From Actinomycetota bacterium (lineage in GTDB: Bacteria; Actinomycetota; Thermoleophilia; Solirubrobacterales; Solirubrobacteraceae): DNA of 13,960 bases. Below the pieces are notes generated by a model. That model saw only the letters and a program-made list of their open reading frames with translations, searched no databases and had not been told where the DNA came from. The stretch spans positions 1 to 13,960 of the forward strand of contig JAHWJE010000009.1 of assembly GCA_019348575.1 (NCBI GenBank), given 5' to 3'. Shown one piece after another: positions 12,626-13,960 of this stretch. The position numbers were made by a program, and so were the translations under genes. Position 1 is the first letter of the stretch; each line of letters starts with the position of its first letter.

Positions 12626-13366
12626 ATGTTCGGTCTCGGAACGCTCGCGCGCGTCCTCGGCGAGATCCGCCGCGACGTCGCGGCGGCACACGCGCGCGAC
12701 CCCGCCGCGCGCGGCGTCGGGAGCGTCGAGATCCTCGCGAGCTGGCCCGGCGTCCAGGCCGTCCTGGCGCACCGCGTCGCACACGGGCTGCACGGCATCG
12801 GCGTGCCGGTCGCGCCGCGCACGCTGTCGATCCTCTCGCGCGCGTGGACCGGCGTCGAGATCCACCCGGCGGCGAGGATCGGCCAGGGCTTCTTCATCGA
12901 CCACGCCGCCGGCGTGGTGATCGGCGAGACCGCGGAGATCGGCGACGACGTGACGCTCTACCAGGGCGTCACGCTCGGCGGCACCGGCTTTCAGACCGGC
13001 AAGCGCCATCCGACGCTGCAGGACAACGTGACCGTCGGCGCGGGCGCGAAGCTGCTCGGCGCGATCACCGTCGGCCACGGCGCGAAGATCGGCGCCAACA
13101 GCGTCGTCATCCACGACGTGCCGCCGAACACGACCGTCGTCGGCAACCCCGGCCACCCCGTCCGCGTCGAGGGCAAGCGGCCCGAGGGGCCCGACACGGA
13201 CTGGGTCCACCTGCCCGATCCGATCGCCGACGCGATCAACCGCCTGTCGGCGCGCATCGCCGAGCTCGAAGGCGAGGTCGCGCGGCTGTCGGGCTCCGAG
13301 CGCGAGACGGGCGCCGAGGTGCGCCCGCTGCGTCCCGTGCACGGACCGAGCCCCGCCGGCGGCTGA
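12626..13366 (+). CDS. cysE: Serine O-acetyltransferase, short (Bacillus-type) form
   Basis: CysE acetylates L-serine with acetyl-CoA, the committed step of cysteine synthesis. The 246-aa product has a short helical N-terminus (E-I-R-R-D-V-A-A-A; A-W/S-W-P-G-V-Q-A-V-L-A-H-R) and a left-handed beta-helix of hexapeptide repeats from about 76 to 178. The catalytic loop is F-F-I-D92-H93-A-A-G-V-V-I-G-E, followed by Q-G-V-T-L-G-G-T-G and K-R-H-P-T. Glu78 in V-E-I-H-P replaces the Asp of the E. coli enzyme, as is usual in the short form. The tail has L-P-D-P-I-A-D-A and a predicted coiled coil (about 200-222), then a disordered Pro/Gly end. It does not end in the isoleucine that docks E. coli CysE into CysK. 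It converges with the queuosine gene with only 3 bases between stops. Confidence 0.95.
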   Translation: MFGLGTLARVLGEIRRDVAAAHARDPAARGVGSVEILASWPGVQAVLAHRVAHGLHGIGVPVAPRTLSILSRAWTGVEIHPAARIGQGFFIDHAAGVVIGETAEIGDDVTLYQGVTLGGTGFQTGKRHPTLQDNVTVGAGAKLLGAITVGHGAKIGANSVVIHDVPPNTTVVGNPGHPVRVEGKRPEGPDTDWVHLPDPIADAINRLSARIAELEGEVARLSGSERETGAEVRPLRPVHGPSPAGG

Positions 13367-13369
13367 AGC

Positions 13370-13960
13370 TCAGTAGTAGACGGTGCGCGTCCGGTGGCGC
13401 GGCAGCGCCTTGTACTCCGGCGCCTGACCGCGGCTCCACAGCCAGTTGTCGAGCTCGTGCTCCGTCGCCCCGGCGCGCGCGGCGATGAGCTCGCAGGCGC
13501 GGACGGCGCACGCCCGGATCTCGCGCTCCTCGCGGTCCGCCGGCAGCAGCAGCCCGGCGTCGATGTGCGCGGCCAGGTGGTCGTCATAGACCAGTACGCC
13601 GTCGCAGCGCAGCACGTGGGGCACGAGGTTGTCGGCGAAGATGGTCAGTGAGTCGAGGTCGTCGAACGTCGCCACGCCGGCCAGCGCAAGATCCGCGGGG
13701 ACGATCTGGGCGCGCTTATAGAAGCCGCGGTCGGCGAACATGGCCATGCCGCCGGCCAGCACCTCGGCCAGGCGCTGCGCCGACCCTGCGGCCTGGTGCA
13801 CCAGGTCGAGGACGCTGCGCCGGCCCAGGAAGGCGCCCAGCCCGCGCAGGGCCTGCGCGTAGAGGGCCATCAGCTCGTGGTCGCGGGGCTGGCCGAGCAC
13901 GTCGGCCAGCGCGTCGGCGCGCATGGCCCGCAGCTGCTCGTTGCTCCACGGTCCCTCGGC
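13370..13960 (-). CDS. Queuosine 5'-phosphate N-glycosylase/hydrolase (Qng1, DUF2419), C-terminal part
   Basis: The frame is open to the window edge, giving 196 residues of a family usually about 300-340 aa; the N-terminus is missing. Qng1 releases queuine base from queuosine 5'-phosphate so that it can be reinserted into tRNA anticodons. Recognisable family signatures are G-F-Y-K-R-A-Q-I-V-P-A-D, L-T-I-F-A-D-N-L-V-P-H-V-L-R, G-V-L-V-Y-D-D-H-L, E-R-E-I-R-A, L-D-N-W-L-W and the C-terminal H-R-T-R-T-V-Y-Y. These align by eye with the eukaryotic protein (KRAQI, TMFADYRLPQVL, HRIRCIYY). The F-A-D Asp is in the active-site segment. An in-frame ATG at 13924 lies too far inside the conserved region to be the true start. 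The gene's own promoter is outside the window. Confidence 0.88.
   Translation of the reverse strand, partial: AEGPWSNEQLRAMRADALADVLGQPRDHELMALYAQALRGLGAFLGRRSVLDLVHQAAGSAQRLAEVLAGGMAMFADRGFYKRAQIVPADLALAGVATFDDLDSLTIFADNLVPHVLRCDGVLVYDDHLAAHIDAGLLLPADREEREIRACAVRACELIAARAGATEHELDNWLWSRGQAPEYKALPRHRTRTVYY

Overview
The window is high-GC actinobacterial DNA (roughly 70% G+C by eye) with dense coding, many 4-base stop/start overlaps and few Shine-Dalgarno sequences. The gene mix suggests a deep-branching actinobacterium such as Thermoleophilia/Solirubrobacterales: an actinobacterial-type CarD, a Bacillus-type SigH, a secreted protein with a duplicated beta domain, a short Bacillus-type CysE and a queuosine-salvage enzyme. 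The lineage is an inference; the sequence contains no rRNA or tRNA to confirm it.

Layout. 1-4064 (+): 3' end of disA, then carD, ispD, a secreted protein of unknown function, a PHP-family (HisJ-like) phosphatase and ispF. 4084-7217 (-): a four-gene cassette read from a divergent promoter region, encoding an SCP2-alpha/beta-hydrolase fusion, an LPLAT-type acyltransferase, an SRPBCC protein with an apparent frameshift and a small holin-like membrane protein. 7324-10166 (+): cysS, rlmB and a Bacillus SigH-type sigma factor. 10167-10469: no clear gene, but a 55-codon open frame bounded by a long inverted repeat, plus two hairpins. 10470-13366: a DUF4272 protein (+), an RsbW-like ATP-binding protein (-), cysK (+) and cysE (+). 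13370-13960 (-): C-terminal part of a Qng1/DUF2419 queuosine-salvage protein that runs off the window.

How the genes fit together. The backbone disA-carD-ispD-ispF-cysS-rlmB-sigH keeps the order of the Bacillus disA-yacL-ispD-ispF-gltX-cysE-cysS-mrnC-rlmB-yacP-sigH region. It shares carD-ispD-ispF-cysS-rlmB with Mycobacterium. It is therefore an old housekeeping neighbourhood (c-di-AMP synthesis, RNA polymerase control, isoprenoid precursors, Cys-tRNA, 23S rRNA methylation, alternative sigma factor) into which lineage-specific genes have been inserted. cysK and cysE add cysteine synthesis next to cysS. The minus-strand cassette looks lipid- or envelope-related.

Several genes (cysS, DUF4272, cysK, cysE) have a TANNNT element 5-6 bases before the ATG, the arrangement expected for leaderless mRNAs. 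The oddest points are: ispD has no usual start codon upstream of its CTP-binding loop and carries a perfect 15-bp palindrome inside that loop's codons; a one-base frameshift joins the SRPBCC gene to the holin-like gene; and the sigH stop is followed directly and in frame by a 55-codon ORF whose two ends are an inverted repeat. I did not find a clearly new defence or biosynthetic system. No CRISPR array, IS element, phage module or RNA gene was recognised.
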